From contig NZ_CABVHK010000016.1 in assembly GCF_902497785.1 (NCBI RefSeq), positions 67,561-131,560 of the forward strand: DNA of 64,000 nt, given 5' to 3'. The stretch is from Pseudomonas fluorescens (lineage in GTDB: Bacteria > Pseudomonadota > Gammaproteobacteria > Pseudomonadales > Pseudomonadaceae). The notes beneath the pieces are model-generated. The model had not been told where the DNA came from. It worked only from the letters and a program-made list of their open reading frames with translations, and ran no database searches. Numbering within the stretch: position 1 is the stretch's first letter; each line of letters begins with the position of its first letter. This document shows positions 34,692 to 42,771 of the stretch, in pieces. The position numbers were made by a program, and so were the translations under genes.

Positions 34692-34892
34692 GTGACGAAA
34701 GACGAACTGCGCGCGGAACTTGAGCGCCAGGAACAACGTTACAAGGAAGTTTACGGCGGGGAAGTCACCACCTACGCCGCTCAGCCCGAACCGGAACGCA
34801 AACCCTGGCGTAAACGCGCCACCGTTCAGGACCAGGCTTTTACCCAGGAACTGCAGAAAATGGAAAAGGAACTCAAACCCGAGGAGCCGTGA
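34692..34892 (+). CDS. Small conserved-looking hydrophilic protein, unknown function
   Basis: A 66-residue protein with GTG start (TKDELRAELERQEQRYKEVYGG), then a Pro-rich linker and a second charged helix (FTQELQKMEKELKPEEP). The pattern is of two short amphipathic helices; no membrane segment. It precedes the structured element and pitA. No function is recognised. Confidence 0.6.
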   Translation: MTKDELRAELERQEQRYKEVYGGEVTTYAAQPEPERKPWRKRATVQDQAFTQELQKMEKELKPEEP

Positions 34893-35269
34893 TCGCCTCG
34901 GCCAGACTCCTTTCATGGGCCTGCGTCTGCCCTCGTTAAAAGCGGGATGCATAGATGTTGCCATTCGCGCCCGCTACGAGCGGGCAGCGGTCCCCTCATT
35001 CATCTGATGAGGCGAATGGCTCATGTCTGACTGTCTTCTCAGATATTTCATACAAGTCGTCATGCCTTTCGAACATCCGAGAGAAACCCCCGTGACTGCG
35101 GGCTTCTCAAGGGAATTCAACGACTTGCAAAACCCGGCAAACACCCCGGGCCCGTGGTATCGCTGCCAATTAATTCGTTGAAGAATGTTACCGATGAGCA
35201 GCTAGTGCATTGATTAGCAGTCTTTTCTGGCATAATCGCGCCCCCTTATGACCGGGTCAGAAAACCTTC
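34893..35269. other. Intergenic region between the small gene and pitA
   Basis: Contains the nested inverted repeats listed at 34960-35020 and, near pitA, an extended -10-like TGGCATAAT (35228-35236) with TTGATT at 35210, giving a short 15-base spacing. Nothing else was recognised. Confidence 0.45.
34960..35020. ncRNA. Predicted three-way-junction RNA structure, candidate
   Basis: GCCATTCG (34960-34967) pairs with CGAATGGC (35013-35020). Inside lie a 7-bp hairpin GCCCGCT-ACG-AGCGGGC (34969-34985) and a 6-bp hairpin CCTCAT / ATGAGG (34994-35012). Together they form a compact three-helix junction of 61 bases. The pairing is seen directly; transcription and function are not known. There is no T-run, so it is not a plain terminator. 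Confidence 0.4.
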
Positions 35270-36745
35270 ATGATCGATTTATTCAGCGGACTGGATGCTT
35301 GGGTGCTTGTGAGCCTCTTGCTCGCCCTCGCCTTTGTCCTCGCCTTCGAGTTCATCAACGGCTTTCATGACACCGCCAACGCGGTTGCCACGGTGATCTA
35401 CACCAAAGCCATGCCACCGCATCTGGCCGTGTTCTTTTCCGGTGTGTTCAACTTTCTCGGCGTACTGCTGGGTGGTGTTGGCGTGGCGTATGCCATCGTC
35501 CACCTGCTGCCGGTGGAACTGCTGATCAATGTGAACACCGGTCACGGGTTGGCCATGGTGTTCTCGTTGCTCGCCGCCGCCATTACCTGGAACCTTGGGA
35601 CCTGGTACTTCGGCATCCCGGCCTCCAGCTCCCATACGCTGATCGGATCGATCCTCGGGGTCGGCCTGGCCAACGCCTTGATCAACGACATTCCGTTGGC
35701 CGATGGCGTGAACTGGCAGAAGGCGATCGACATCGGTGCCTCGCTGGTGTTCTCGCCAATGGCCGGTTTCCTGGTCGCCGCGCTGATTCTGATCGGTCTT
35801 AAATGGTGGCGTCCGCTGTCGAAGATGCACAAGACACCGGAACAGCGCCGCAAGATCGACGACAAGAAGCATCCGCCGTTCTGGAATCGCCTGGTGCTGG
35901 TGATTTCGGCCATGGCGGTGAGCTTCGTGCACGGCTCCAATGATGGTCAGAAAGGTATCGGCCTGATCATGCTGGTGCTGATCGGTATCGTGCCGGCGCA
36001 GTTCGTACTCGACCTGGGCAGCACCACTTACCAGATCGAGCGCACTCGCGATGCGACCCTGCACTTGAGCCAGTTCTACAAGCGCAATGCCGATACGCTG
36101 GGTGAGTTCCTGGCCTTGGGCAAAAGCGTGGAAGGCGATCTGCCGGAGAAATTCCGTTGCAACCCGCAACAGACCGAGCCGACCATCTCTGCCCTGCTCG
36201 ACACTCTTAAAGGTGTGGCCGATTACCACTCGCTGCCGGCGGAAAGCCGAATCGAAGTGCGTCGCTACCTGCTCTGCCTGGACGACACGGCAAAGAAAGT
36301 CAGCAAACTGCCAGGCCTCGCGGCCCGTGAAAAGGCTGACCTGGACAAGCTGCGCAAAGACCTGACCACCACTACCGAATACGCGCCGTTCTGGGTGATT
36401 CTGGCGGTCGCACTGGCCCTGGGCCTGGGCACCATGGTCGGCTGGAAACGCGTGGTCCTGACCATCGGCGAGAAGATCGGCAAGCAAGGCATGACCTACT
36501 CCCAGGGTATGTCGGCGCAGATCACCACCGCGAGCCTGATCGGCATGGCCAACATCTTCAGCCTGCCGGTGTCCACCACCCACGTCCTGTCCTCGGGCGT
36601 GGCCGGCACCATGGTCGCCAACAAAAGCGGCCTGCAGGGCGGCACCGTCAAAACCATCCTGCTGGCGTGGGTCCTGACCCTGCCAGCGACCGTGGCGTTG
36701 TCGGCCGGCCTGTTCTGGCTGGCGTCGAAGGCATTGGGTAGCTGA
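35270..36745 (+). CDS. pitA: Low-affinity inorganic phosphate transporter (PiT family)
   Basis: A 491-residue PiT carrier. Both family signatures are present: FINGFHDTANAVATVIYT in the N-terminal repeat and FVHGSNDGQKGIGL plus SLPVSTTHVLSSGVAG in the C-terminal part, with SSSHTLIGSILG. A long cytoplasmic loop (about residues 190-370) divides the two membrane halves, as in E. coli PitA. It imports metal-phosphate with protons across the inner membrane. Confidence 0.95.
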   Translation: MIDLFSGLDAWVLVSLLLALAFVLAFEFINGFHDTANAVATVIYTKAMPPHLAVFFSGVFNFLGVLLGGVGVAYAIVHLLPVELLINVNTGHGLAMVFSLLAAAITWNLGTWYFGIPASSSHTLIGSILGVGLANALINDIPLADGVNWQKAIDIGASLVFSPMAGFLVAALILIGLKWWRPLSKMHKTPEQRRKIDDKKHPPFWNRLVLVISAMAVSFVHGSNDGQKGIGLIMLVLIGIVPAQFVLDLGSTTYQIERTRDATLHLSQFYKRNADTLGEFLALGKSVEGDLPEKFRCNPQQTEPTISALLDTLKGVADYHSLPAESRIEVRRYLLCLDDTAKKVSKLPGLAAREKADLDKLRKDLTTTTEYAPFWVILAVALALGLGTMVGWKRVVLTIGEKIGKQGMTYSQGMSAQITTASLIGMANIFSLPVSTTHVLSSGVAGTMVANKSGLQGGTVKTILLAWVLTLPATVALSAGLFWLASKALGS

Positions 36746-36760
36746 TACATCGCTGCCACG

Positions 36761-36795
36761 AAAAAGGCGCGTTCCGTGAGGTTCGCGCCTTTTTC
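36761..36795 (+). terminator. Rho-independent terminator after pitA
   Basis: AAAAAGGCGCG / CGCGCCTTTTT stem with an 11-base loop and T-run; symmetric enough for both directions. Confidence 0.85.
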
Positions 36796-36826
36796 ATGTC
36801 TACCATCTCCAAACACCAAAAAACCT

Positions 36827-36914
36827 GTGGGAGCGAGCTTGCTCGCGATGGCGGCCGGACAGTCAACGTAGATGTTGAATGGTTTGGCCTCATCGCGAGC
36901 AAGCTCGCTCCCAC
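36827..36914. repeat. REP doublet, type GTGGGAGCGAGCTTGCTCGCGA
   Basis: Forward copy from 36827 and complement copy ending 36914, between convergent pitA and the ccoM-like gene. Confidence 0.92.
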
Positions 36915-36948
36915 ACGATTTTTTGGTACCTCAGGCTTTTTTTTAGCC

Positions 36949-36974
36949 AAAAAAAAGGGCAACCGAAGTTGCCC
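36949..36974 (-). terminator. Rho-independent terminator for the ccoM-like gene
   Basis: On the minus strand GGGCAAC / GTTGCCC with a TTCG loop and eight T residues after it. Confidence 0.88.
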
Positions 36975-37015
36975 AAAATGCCTTGCGTGCTCATTGCATC
37001 GAGAAAGACCTGCGG

Positions 37016-37126
37016 TTATTTCCGCTTGTGCGAGTCCTTCCAGATAAAAAATCCAAACCCTACAAAAAACAGAACCATGAGGCCGACTGTCAGCACTCCG
37101 GCGATCACCACGTTGTCGAAAAACAT
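37016..37126 (-). CDS. ccoM: Small membrane protein resembling cbb3 oxidase subunit CcoM
   Basis: A 36-residue single-span protein (starts MFFDNVVIAGVLTVGLMVLF, ends in a basic tail WKDSHKRK). A perfect AGGAGG lies 6 bases before the ATG. The sequence resembles CcoM, a small subunit that stabilises cbb3-type cytochrome c oxidase in Pseudomonas stutzeri, as far as I remember that sequence. Two ANR-like boxes in its upstream region and a strong terminator support a monocistronic gene expressed at low oxygen. The oxidase genes themselves are not in this window. Confidence 0.75.
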   Translation of the reverse strand: MFFDNVVIAGVLTVGLMVLFFVGFGFFIWKDSHKRK

Positions 37127-37191
37127 GACTGGCCTCCTGCACTTGCCCTGTTGCGATAGGGCTAAGTTAACCAATCTGGCAGGCAGGAAAA

Positions 37192-37205
37192 TTGACCGGG
37201 ATCAA
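37192..37205 (-). promoter_or_regulatory. ANR/FNR box, proximal, before ccoM
   Basis: On the minus strand TTGATCCCGGTCAA, one mismatch from TTGATNNNNATCAA. Its centre is about 72 bases from the start codon; a start of transcription 41 bases downstream of the centre would place TAACTT as the -10. Confidence 0.65.
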
Positions 37206-37240
37206 TACCGCCCGAGACTGGGCGCAAAGGAGGGGAAAAA

Positions 37241-37254
37241 CTGATCTGCATCAA
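37241..37254 (-). promoter_or_regulatory. ANR/FNR box, distal, before ccoM
   Basis: Minus strand TTGATGCAGATCAG, one mismatch from the consensus, 49 bases upstream of the proximal box, that is between four and five helical turns. Confidence 0.55.
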
Positions 37255-37269
37255 TAAATGCGAGGGGGT

Positions 37270-37464
37270 TTAGCGTTTTTTTGGTTTGTTCTTTGGCTTT
37301 TTCTTGGCTTTGCCCAACGGCATGGCCTGCTCGAAGGCCTGGCGCACTTCGTTCAGACGTTTGTCATTGAGGTCATGAACGCGCTTGGCACGTTCGGAAT
37401 TGAGGTCGATCAGTTTGTCGTCTTGGCTCATGGCGTTCAGTGCATCGCTTGGCAGGTTTGTCAT
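37270..37464 (-). CDS. Small basic protein, unknown function
   Basis: A 64-residue protein beginning MTNLPSDALNAMSQDDKLIDL with a helical middle (ERAKRVHDLNDKRLNEVRQA) and a Lys/Pro-rich end (KAKKKPKNKPKKR). The start is uncertain: adjacent ATGs at 37467 and 37464, and another at 37485 with its ribosome site too close. The basic tail suggests nucleic-acid or ribosome contact, which is inference only. Confidence 0.6.
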   Translation of the reverse strand: MTNLPSDALNAMSQDDKLIDLNSERAKRVHDLNDKRLNEVRQAFEQAMPLGKAKKKPKNKPKKR

Positions 37465-37503
37465 CATAATGCGGTTTGCCTGCATTCCTGAACAGCCGTC
37501 ACC

Positions 37504-37845
37504 TCAAATCTGGATATCAACCCACAATCCCTGACGCGGCTCGTCTTCGATCAGCGCCACCACTGGCACGGTGTTGTCGGCATTGAGCTCGTCACCGGGA
37601 ATCGCAAGGTGTGCGTCCGGGTCTTCATCGGCTTCACGGCGACGCCTGTCCTGCTCCTGCTTGCGGCGCTGTTCCTCGCGCAACTGGATCGCTGCCTCTT
37701 CGGGATCACGCTGCTGCAGGTCAATGGTGCTTTCGGTGGAGCTTTCCTGCACCGGCACAACAGGCGGAATGTCGGGGCGCTGGCGGATCGGATCCTGCTG
37801 TGAGGTGATCGGCACGGCACTCAAGGGGAGCATCGGTGGCAGCAT
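37504..37845 (-). CDS. Hypothetical charged protein, unknown function
   Basis: A 113-residue protein: MLPPMLPLSAVPITSQQDPI, a Pro-rich part, then a long charged segment (EEQRRKQEQDRRRREADED) likely to be helical, ending DEPRQGLWVDIQI. No signal peptide or membrane span. The ATG at 37845 has AGGAG about 10 bases upstream; the longer open frame to 38016 runs into a REP locus and is rejected. Confidence 0.6.
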   Translation of the reverse strand: MLPPMLPLSAVPITSQQDPIRQRPDIPPVVPVQESSTESTIDLQQRDPEEAAIQLREEQRRKQEQDRRRREADEDPDAHLAIPGDELNADNTVPVVALIEDEPRQGLWVDIQI

Positions 37846-37930
37846 AATTATCAGTCTCCTGTCAGCAGGCTGTCGGCTGCGGGGATGGCGACTTGAGCCA
37901 TCGGTCGCAAACTGTGATCGAGTGCACACT

Positions 37931-38029
37931 GTAGGAGCGAGCTTGCTCGCGAAGAAAGTCTGGGCGCCGCGTACACCCAGACAGCCCTCGTCATCGTTAA
38001 CGTACATCGCGAGCAAGCTCGCTCCTACA
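37931..38029. repeat. REP doublet, type GTAGGAGCGAGCTTGCTCGCGA
   Basis: Forward copy at 37931 and complement copy ending 38029 in the divergent gap between the hypothetical gene and rapA; it has GTAGGAGC ends but the GAGCTTGCTCGC core, a mix of the two types in this window. Confidence 0.92.
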
Positions 38030-38100
38030 CGAGTTTCTTTTGGTCTGGAGGCCCGATTCCGTTAAGATAGCCCGCTTTTTCAAGGTGGGAGTCAGGCAGC

Positions 38101-40947
38101 ATGGCGCAGCAGTATCAACCGGGGCAACGCTGGATCAGTGACAGCGAAGCCGAGCTGGGTTTAGGCACCGTTCTGGCACAGGACGGCCGCTTGTTGACCG
38201 TGCTCTATCCGGCCACTGGCGACACTCGCCAGTACGCGCTACGGAATGCGCCCCTGACCCGCGTGCGGTTCTCGCCGGGTGATTCCATCACCCACTTCGA
38301 AGGCTGGAAACTGACCGTACAGGAAGTCGACGACGTTGACGGCCTGCTGGTCTACCACGGCCTCAACGCGCAGAACGAAGTGGTCACCCTGCCGGAAACC
38401 CAGCTGTCCAACTTCATTCAGTTCCGTCTGGCCAGCGACCGTCTGTTCGCCGGCCAGATCGACCCGCTGGCCTGGTTCTCGCTGCGTTATCACACGCTGG
38501 AACACACCAGCCGCCAATTGCAGTCGGCGCTATGGGGCTTGGGCGGCGTACGTGCGCAGCCGATCGCGCACCAGTTGCACATCGCCCGTGAAGTCGCCGA
38601 CCGCATTGCGCCGCGGGTTCTGCTGGCGGACGAAGTGGGTCTGGGCAAGACCATCGAAGCGGGTCTGATTATCCATCGCCAACTGCTCTCGGGCCGTGCC
38701 AACCGTGTGCTGATTCTGGTTCCAGAGAACCTGCAGCATCAGTGGCTGGTGGAGATGCGCCGCCGTTTCAACCTGCAAGTCGCGCTGTTCGACGAAGAGC
38801 GCTTCATCGAAAGCGATGCCGCCAACCCGTTTGAAGACACACAGCTCGCGCTGGTGGCACTGGAATGGCTGGTGGAAGACGAAAAGGCCCAGGACGCGTT
38901 GTTCGCCGCCGGCTGGGACATGATGGTTGTCGACGAAGCCCACCACTTGGTGTGGCACGAAGACAAGGCCAGTCCGGAATACTCGCTGGTTGAACAGTTG
39001 GCCGAAGTCATTCCCGGCGTGCTGCTGCTGACCGCGACCCCGGAACAACTGGGCCAGGACAGCCACTTCGCCCGTCTGCGCCTGCTCGACCCGAACCGTT
39101 TTCATGACCTGCACGCCTTCCGCGCCGAGAGCGAAAACTATCGCCCGGTCGCCGAAGCCGTCCAGGAACTGCTGGACAAAGGGCGCCTGTCGCCCGAAGC
39201 GCACAAGACCATTCACGGCTTCCTCGGCAACGAAGGCGAGGCCCTGCTGACGGAGGTCAATGATGGCGACACTGAAGCCAGCGCTCGCCTGGTGCGCGAA
39301 TTGCTCGACCGCCACGGCACCGGCCGCGTGCTGTTCCGCAACACCCGCGCCGCCGTGCAAGGTTTCCCCGAGCGCAAACTGCATCCGTACCCGCTGCCGT
39401 GCCCGGACGAATACCTCGAGCTGCCGCTGGGCGATCACGCCGAACTGTATCCGGAAGTCAGCTTCCAGGCGCAGCCGGACGCCAACGAAGACGAGCGCTG
39501 GTGGAAGTTCGATCCGCGCGTCGAGTGGCTGATCGATCAACTGAAAATGCTCAAGCGCACCAAAGTGCTGGTGATCTGCGCCCACGCCGAAACCGCGATG
39601 GACCTGGAAGACGCCTTGCGCGTGCGTTCCGGCATCCCGGCGACGGTGTTCCACGAGGGCATGAACATCCTCGAACGTGACCGCGCCGCCGCTTACTTCG
39701 CCGATGAAGAGTTCGGTGCGCAAGTGCTGATCTGCTCGGAAATCGGCAGTGAAGGTCGCAACTTCCAGTTCTCGCACCACCTGGTGCTGTTCGATCTGCC
39801 CGCGCACCCGGACCTGCTGGAGCAGCGTATCGGGCGTCTGGACCGGATCGGCCAGAAGCACATCATCGAACTGCACGTGCCGTACCTGGAAACCAGCCCG
39901 CAAGAGCGCCTGTTCCAGTGGTATCACGAAGCACTGAACGCGTTCCTCAACACTTGCCCGACCGGTAACGCCTTGCAGCATCAGTTCGGCCCGCGCCTGC
40001 TGCCACTGCTGGAAAACGCCGACGATGGCGAGTGGCAAGCACTGATTGACGAAGCCCGTAACGAGCGCGAACGCCTCGAAGCCGAGCTGCACACCGGCCG
40101 TGACCGCTTGCTGGAGCTCAATTCCGGCGGCGCCGGCGAAGGTGACGCGCTGGTCGAGGACATTCTCGAACAAGACGATCAGTTCGCCCTGCCGATCTAC
40201 ATGGAAACCCTGTTCGACGCCTTTGGTATCGACAGCGAAGACCATTCGGAAAACGCGCTGATCCTTAAGCCAAGCGAAAAGATGCTCGACGCCAGTTTCC
40301 CGCTGGGCGACGACGAAGGTGTGACCATCACCTATGACCGCAACCAGGCGCTGTCTCGCGAAGACATGCAGTTCATCACCTGGGAGCACCCGATGGTGCA
40401 GGGCGGCATGGACCTGGTGCTGTCCGGTTCGATGGGTAATACCGCCGTGGCGCTGATCAAGAACAAGGCGCTGAAACCTGGCACCGTGTTGCTGGAACTG
40501 CTCTACGTCAGTGAAGTGGTGGCCCCGCGCTCGCTGCAATTGGGTCGTTACCTGCCGCCGGCCGCCCTGCGCTGCCTGCTCGATGCCAACGGCAATGACC
40601 TGTCGGCCCGGGTTGCGTTTGAAACCCTGAACGATCAACTGGAAAGCGTACCGCGCGCCAGCGCCAACAAGTTTATCCAGGCCCAGCGCGATCAGTTGAC
40701 GCCACGGATCAACGCGGGCGAAGAGAAAATCTTCCCGCGTCATGCCGAGCGCGTTGCTGAAGCGCAGCGTCGTCTGGCGGCCGATACCGACGAAGAACTG
40801 GCGCGCCTGACCGCGTTGCAAGCGGTCAACCCGACGGTTCGTGACAGTGAACTGGTTGCCCTGCGCAAGCAGCGTGAGCAGGGTTTGGCGATGCTGGACA
40901 AGGCTGCGTTGCGACTGGAGGCGATTCGGGTGTTGGTGGCGGGTTAA
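38101..40947 (+). CDS. rapA: RNA polymerase-associated SWI2/SNF2 ATPase RapA (HepA)
   Basis: A 948-residue protein (E. coli RapA is 968). It begins with the N-terminal Tudor-like region QRWISDSEAELGLGTVL, then the helicase core: Walker A DEVGLGKT (about residues 177-184), DEAH box (Asp278 to His281, VVDEAHHLV), LTATPEQLGQ, and the C-terminal lobe with SEIGSEGRNFQFSHHLVLFDLPAHPDLLEQRIGRLDRIGQ. It recycles RNA polymerase from post-termination complexes. Single gene, followed by a strong terminator. Confidence 0.96.
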   Translation: MAQQYQPGQRWISDSEAELGLGTVLAQDGRLLTVLYPATGDTRQYALRNAPLTRVRFSPGDSITHFEGWKLTVQEVDDVDGLLVYHGLNAQNEVVTLPETQLSNFIQFRLASDRLFAGQIDPLAWFSLRYHTLEHTSRQLQSALWGLGGVRAQPIAHQLHIAREVADRIAPRVLLADEVGLGKTIEAGLIIHRQLLSGRANRVLILVPENLQHQWLVEMRRRFNLQVALFDEERFIESDAANPFEDTQLALVALEWLVEDEKAQDALFAAGWDMMVVDEAHHLVWHEDKASPEYSLVEQLAEVIPGVLLLTATPEQLGQDSHFARLRLLDPNRFHDLHAFRAESENYRPVAEAVQELLDKGRLSPEAHKTIHGFLGNEGEALLTEVNDGDTEASARLVRELLDRHGTGRVLFRNTRAAVQGFPERKLHPYPLPCPDEYLELPLGDHAELYPEVSFQAQPDANEDERWWKFDPRVEWLIDQLKMLKRTKVLVICAHAETAMDLEDALRVRSGIPATVFHEGMNILERDRAAAYFADEEFGAQVLICSEIGSEGRNFQFSHHLVLFDLPAHPDLLEQRIGRLDRIGQKHIIELHVPYLETSPQERLFQWYHEALNAFLNTCPTGNALQHQFGPRLLPLLENADDGEWQALIDEARNERERLEAELHTGRDRLLELNSGGAGEGDALVEDILEQDDQFALPIYMETLFDAFGIDSEDHSENALILKPSEKMLDASFPLGDDEGVTITYDRNQALSREDMQFITWEHPMVQGGMDLVLSGSMGNTAVALIKNKALKPGTVLLELLYVSEVVAPRSLQLGRYLPPAALRCLLDANGNDLSARVAFETLNDQLESVPRASANKFIQAQRDQLTPRINAGEEKIFPRHAERVAEAQRRLAADTDEELARLTALQAVNPTVRDSELVALRKQREQGLAMLDKAALRLEAIRVLVAG

Positions 40948-40976
40948 TCTGCCCTGCCCCACCCCGGCAAAAAAAG

Positions 40977-41003
40977 AAGGCCCGCAGTGATGCGGGCCTT
41001 TTT
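40977..41003 (+). terminator. Rho-independent terminator after rapA
   Basis: AAGGCCCGCA / TGCGGGCCTT with T-run. Confidence 0.9.
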
Positions 41004-41040
41004 GCTTTCTGTTGATTTGCTGTGATCCCGTTGACGCCAG

Positions 41041-41128
41041 GATCGCAGCCTTCGGCAGCTCCTACGAGGGTGTACGCCATCCTGTGTAGGAGCTGCCGCA
41101 GGCTCGGGCCGCGTTCGGACGATCTTTT
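41041..41128. repeat. REP doublet with an interrupted right copy
   Basis: A normal complement copy (41041-41065) and a forward copy from 41095. In the forward copy, after GGCT, the usual GC is replaced by a 16-base GC-rich stretch (41105-41120), and the expected GATCTTTTG then resumes. Confidence 0.88.
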
Positions 41129-41131
41129 GCT

Positions 41132-42481
41132 TTAAGCGGTGGCTGCAGTCACCCTTGGCTCAACGACCGCCACCAACCCATCCTTCATCCGCTGCGCATC
41201 CCGCACAAAACACCGCGACGCCATGAACAAAAACACCATGGTGAAGAACAGTGCCACCGGGATCAGGTACATCGCGTCATGCAGGCCGACTGCCTTGAAC
41301 GCTTCGGTCATCTGCCCGGCGCCATCCGCCAGCATCGCCGTGTGCGCGAAGTGATCGGACAAACCGCCCACCACCACCGGCCCCAGTCCACCGCCGAGCA
41401 AATACAGACCGGCGAAGAACAGCGCCACGGCCGTCGCTCGCAGGCGCGGTTCGACCACGTCCTGAATCGCCGTATAAACGCAGGTATAGAAGTTGTAGGC
41501 AAACAACCAGCCGAGGCTGAACACGGCCACGAACAGCCCGATCTCAATGCGCCCGGCATGCAACGCCCAAGCGGTGCAGACCGTCGAGATAATCAGGCTG
41601 AACGCGGCAAACAGCAGCCGTCCGTTGGCCACTCGCTGATGAATCTTGTCGGCAACCCAGCCACCCAGGGTCAGACCGAACAGCCCGGTCACCCCGACGA
41701 TGACCCCGGTCGCCACCGCCGCTTCCTGCAACGGCATCAGGAAATAACGCTGCAGCATCGGCACCAGAAACGAGTTGCAGGCGTACGTGGCGAAGTTGAA
41801 GCACAGCCCCGCCATCACCAGCCACAGGAAGGTCGGCACCGCCAGCACCCGGCGGATCGGCCGGTCCACGCGCTCTTGCGAGACCTGCACGCTTTCGGCG
41901 GCGCCACGCTGGGGTTCCTTGATGAAAAACATGAAGACCGCGAGGATCAGGCCCGGCACGGCGGCGATGAAGAACGGCGCGCGCCAGCTGTCGAACGCCT
42001 TGACCATCCAGCCGATGGTGAAGAACGCCAGCAGCAGCCCCAATGGCAGCCCCAACATGAAAATGCCCATCGCCCGCGCACGACGATGCGCCGGGAACAG
42101 GTCACCGATCAGCGAGTTGGCGGCCGGCGCGTAGCTGGCTTCACCAATGCCGATGCCCATGCGCACGATCAGGAAACTCCAGAAACTGCCGACCATCCCG
42201 TTGACCGCAGTCAGCCCGCTCCATGCTGCCAGGCCCCAGCCCATCAGCTTGCTGCGCGAGCCGGTGTCGGCCATCCGCCCCAGAGGCAGGCCGGCAATCG
42301 CGTAGACGATGGTGAATGCGGTCCCGATGATCCCCAGTTGAAAGTCACTGAGGTGCCATTCCATACGGATCGGCTCGATGATGATGGCCGGAATGGTGCG
42401 GTCGAAGAAGTTGAACAGGTTGGCCAGGAACAGCAGGAACAGAATGCGCCAGGCATTCGCCGCTTGGGTCGAGTTCTGCAT
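41132..42481 (-). CDS. MFS transporter, spinster-like
   Basis: A 449-residue 12-helix permease. Helix 1 (LANLFNFFDRTIPAIIIEPI), the loop GLPLGRMADTGSRSK and helix 4-5 region RMGIGIGEASYAPAANSLIGDLFPAHRRARAMG match the spinster (Spns) branch of the MFS. Substrate unknown; bacterial members are linked to lipids, sugars or amino-acid derivatives. It is convergent with rapA and divergent from the c-di-GMP gene. Confidence 0.85.
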   Translation of the reverse strand: MQNSTQAANAWRILFLLFLANLFNFFDRTIPAIIIEPIRMEWHLSDFQLGIIGTAFTIVYAIAGLPLGRMADTGSRSKLMGWGLAAWSGLTAVNGMVGSFWSFLIVRMGIGIGEASYAPAANSLIGDLFPAHRRARAMGIFMLGLPLGLLLAFFTIGWMVKAFDSWRAPFFIAAVPGLILAVFMFFIKEPQRGAAESVQVSQERVDRPIRRVLAVPTFLWLVMAGLCFNFATYACNSFLVPMLQRYFLMPLQEAAVATGVIVGVTGLFGLTLGGWVADKIHQRVANGRLLFAAFSLIISTVCTAWALHAGRIEIGLFVAVFSLGWLFAYNFYTCVYTAIQDVVEPRLRATAVALFFAGLYLLGGGLGPVVVGGLSDHFAHTAMLADGAGQMTEAFKAVGLHDAMYLIPVALFFTMVFLFMASRCFVRDAQRMKDGLVAVVEPRVTAATA

Positions 42482-42771
42482 GGGTCCGTCTCTTTTATTG
42501 TTATTGGGGCTTCACTGCCGACGCATCCGAGCCCGGAGCCTGCAATCTAGTCAGCCCTGACGGAGCTGTCTGTAATTATTCGTAAAGCTGATACCTACCC
42601 ATGAAAGCCGGCGCTGTTCACGCAACAATTTATTTCCAATCGCTCTAAAACCTATTCCAAAAGGGTTCAAGTCAATGTGCCACTACGCCTTGCACGCTTT
42701 GTATGCCCTCTATACTCCAAAACATTCGCCAGTGCCCCTTGCGCTGGCCGGGATGACAAGCGGGGCATGTT

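Noticed and set aside
34960..34990. Guanidine-II (mini-ykkC) riboswitch, because of an ACG loop
   Set aside because: Only one hairpin has ACG and its stem does not leave an ACGR tetraloop; the paired-hairpin pattern is missing.
37504..38016. 170-codon version of the hypothetical gene
   Set aside because: Its first 57 codons run through the REP doublet at 37931-38029; the start at 37845 has its own AGGAG.
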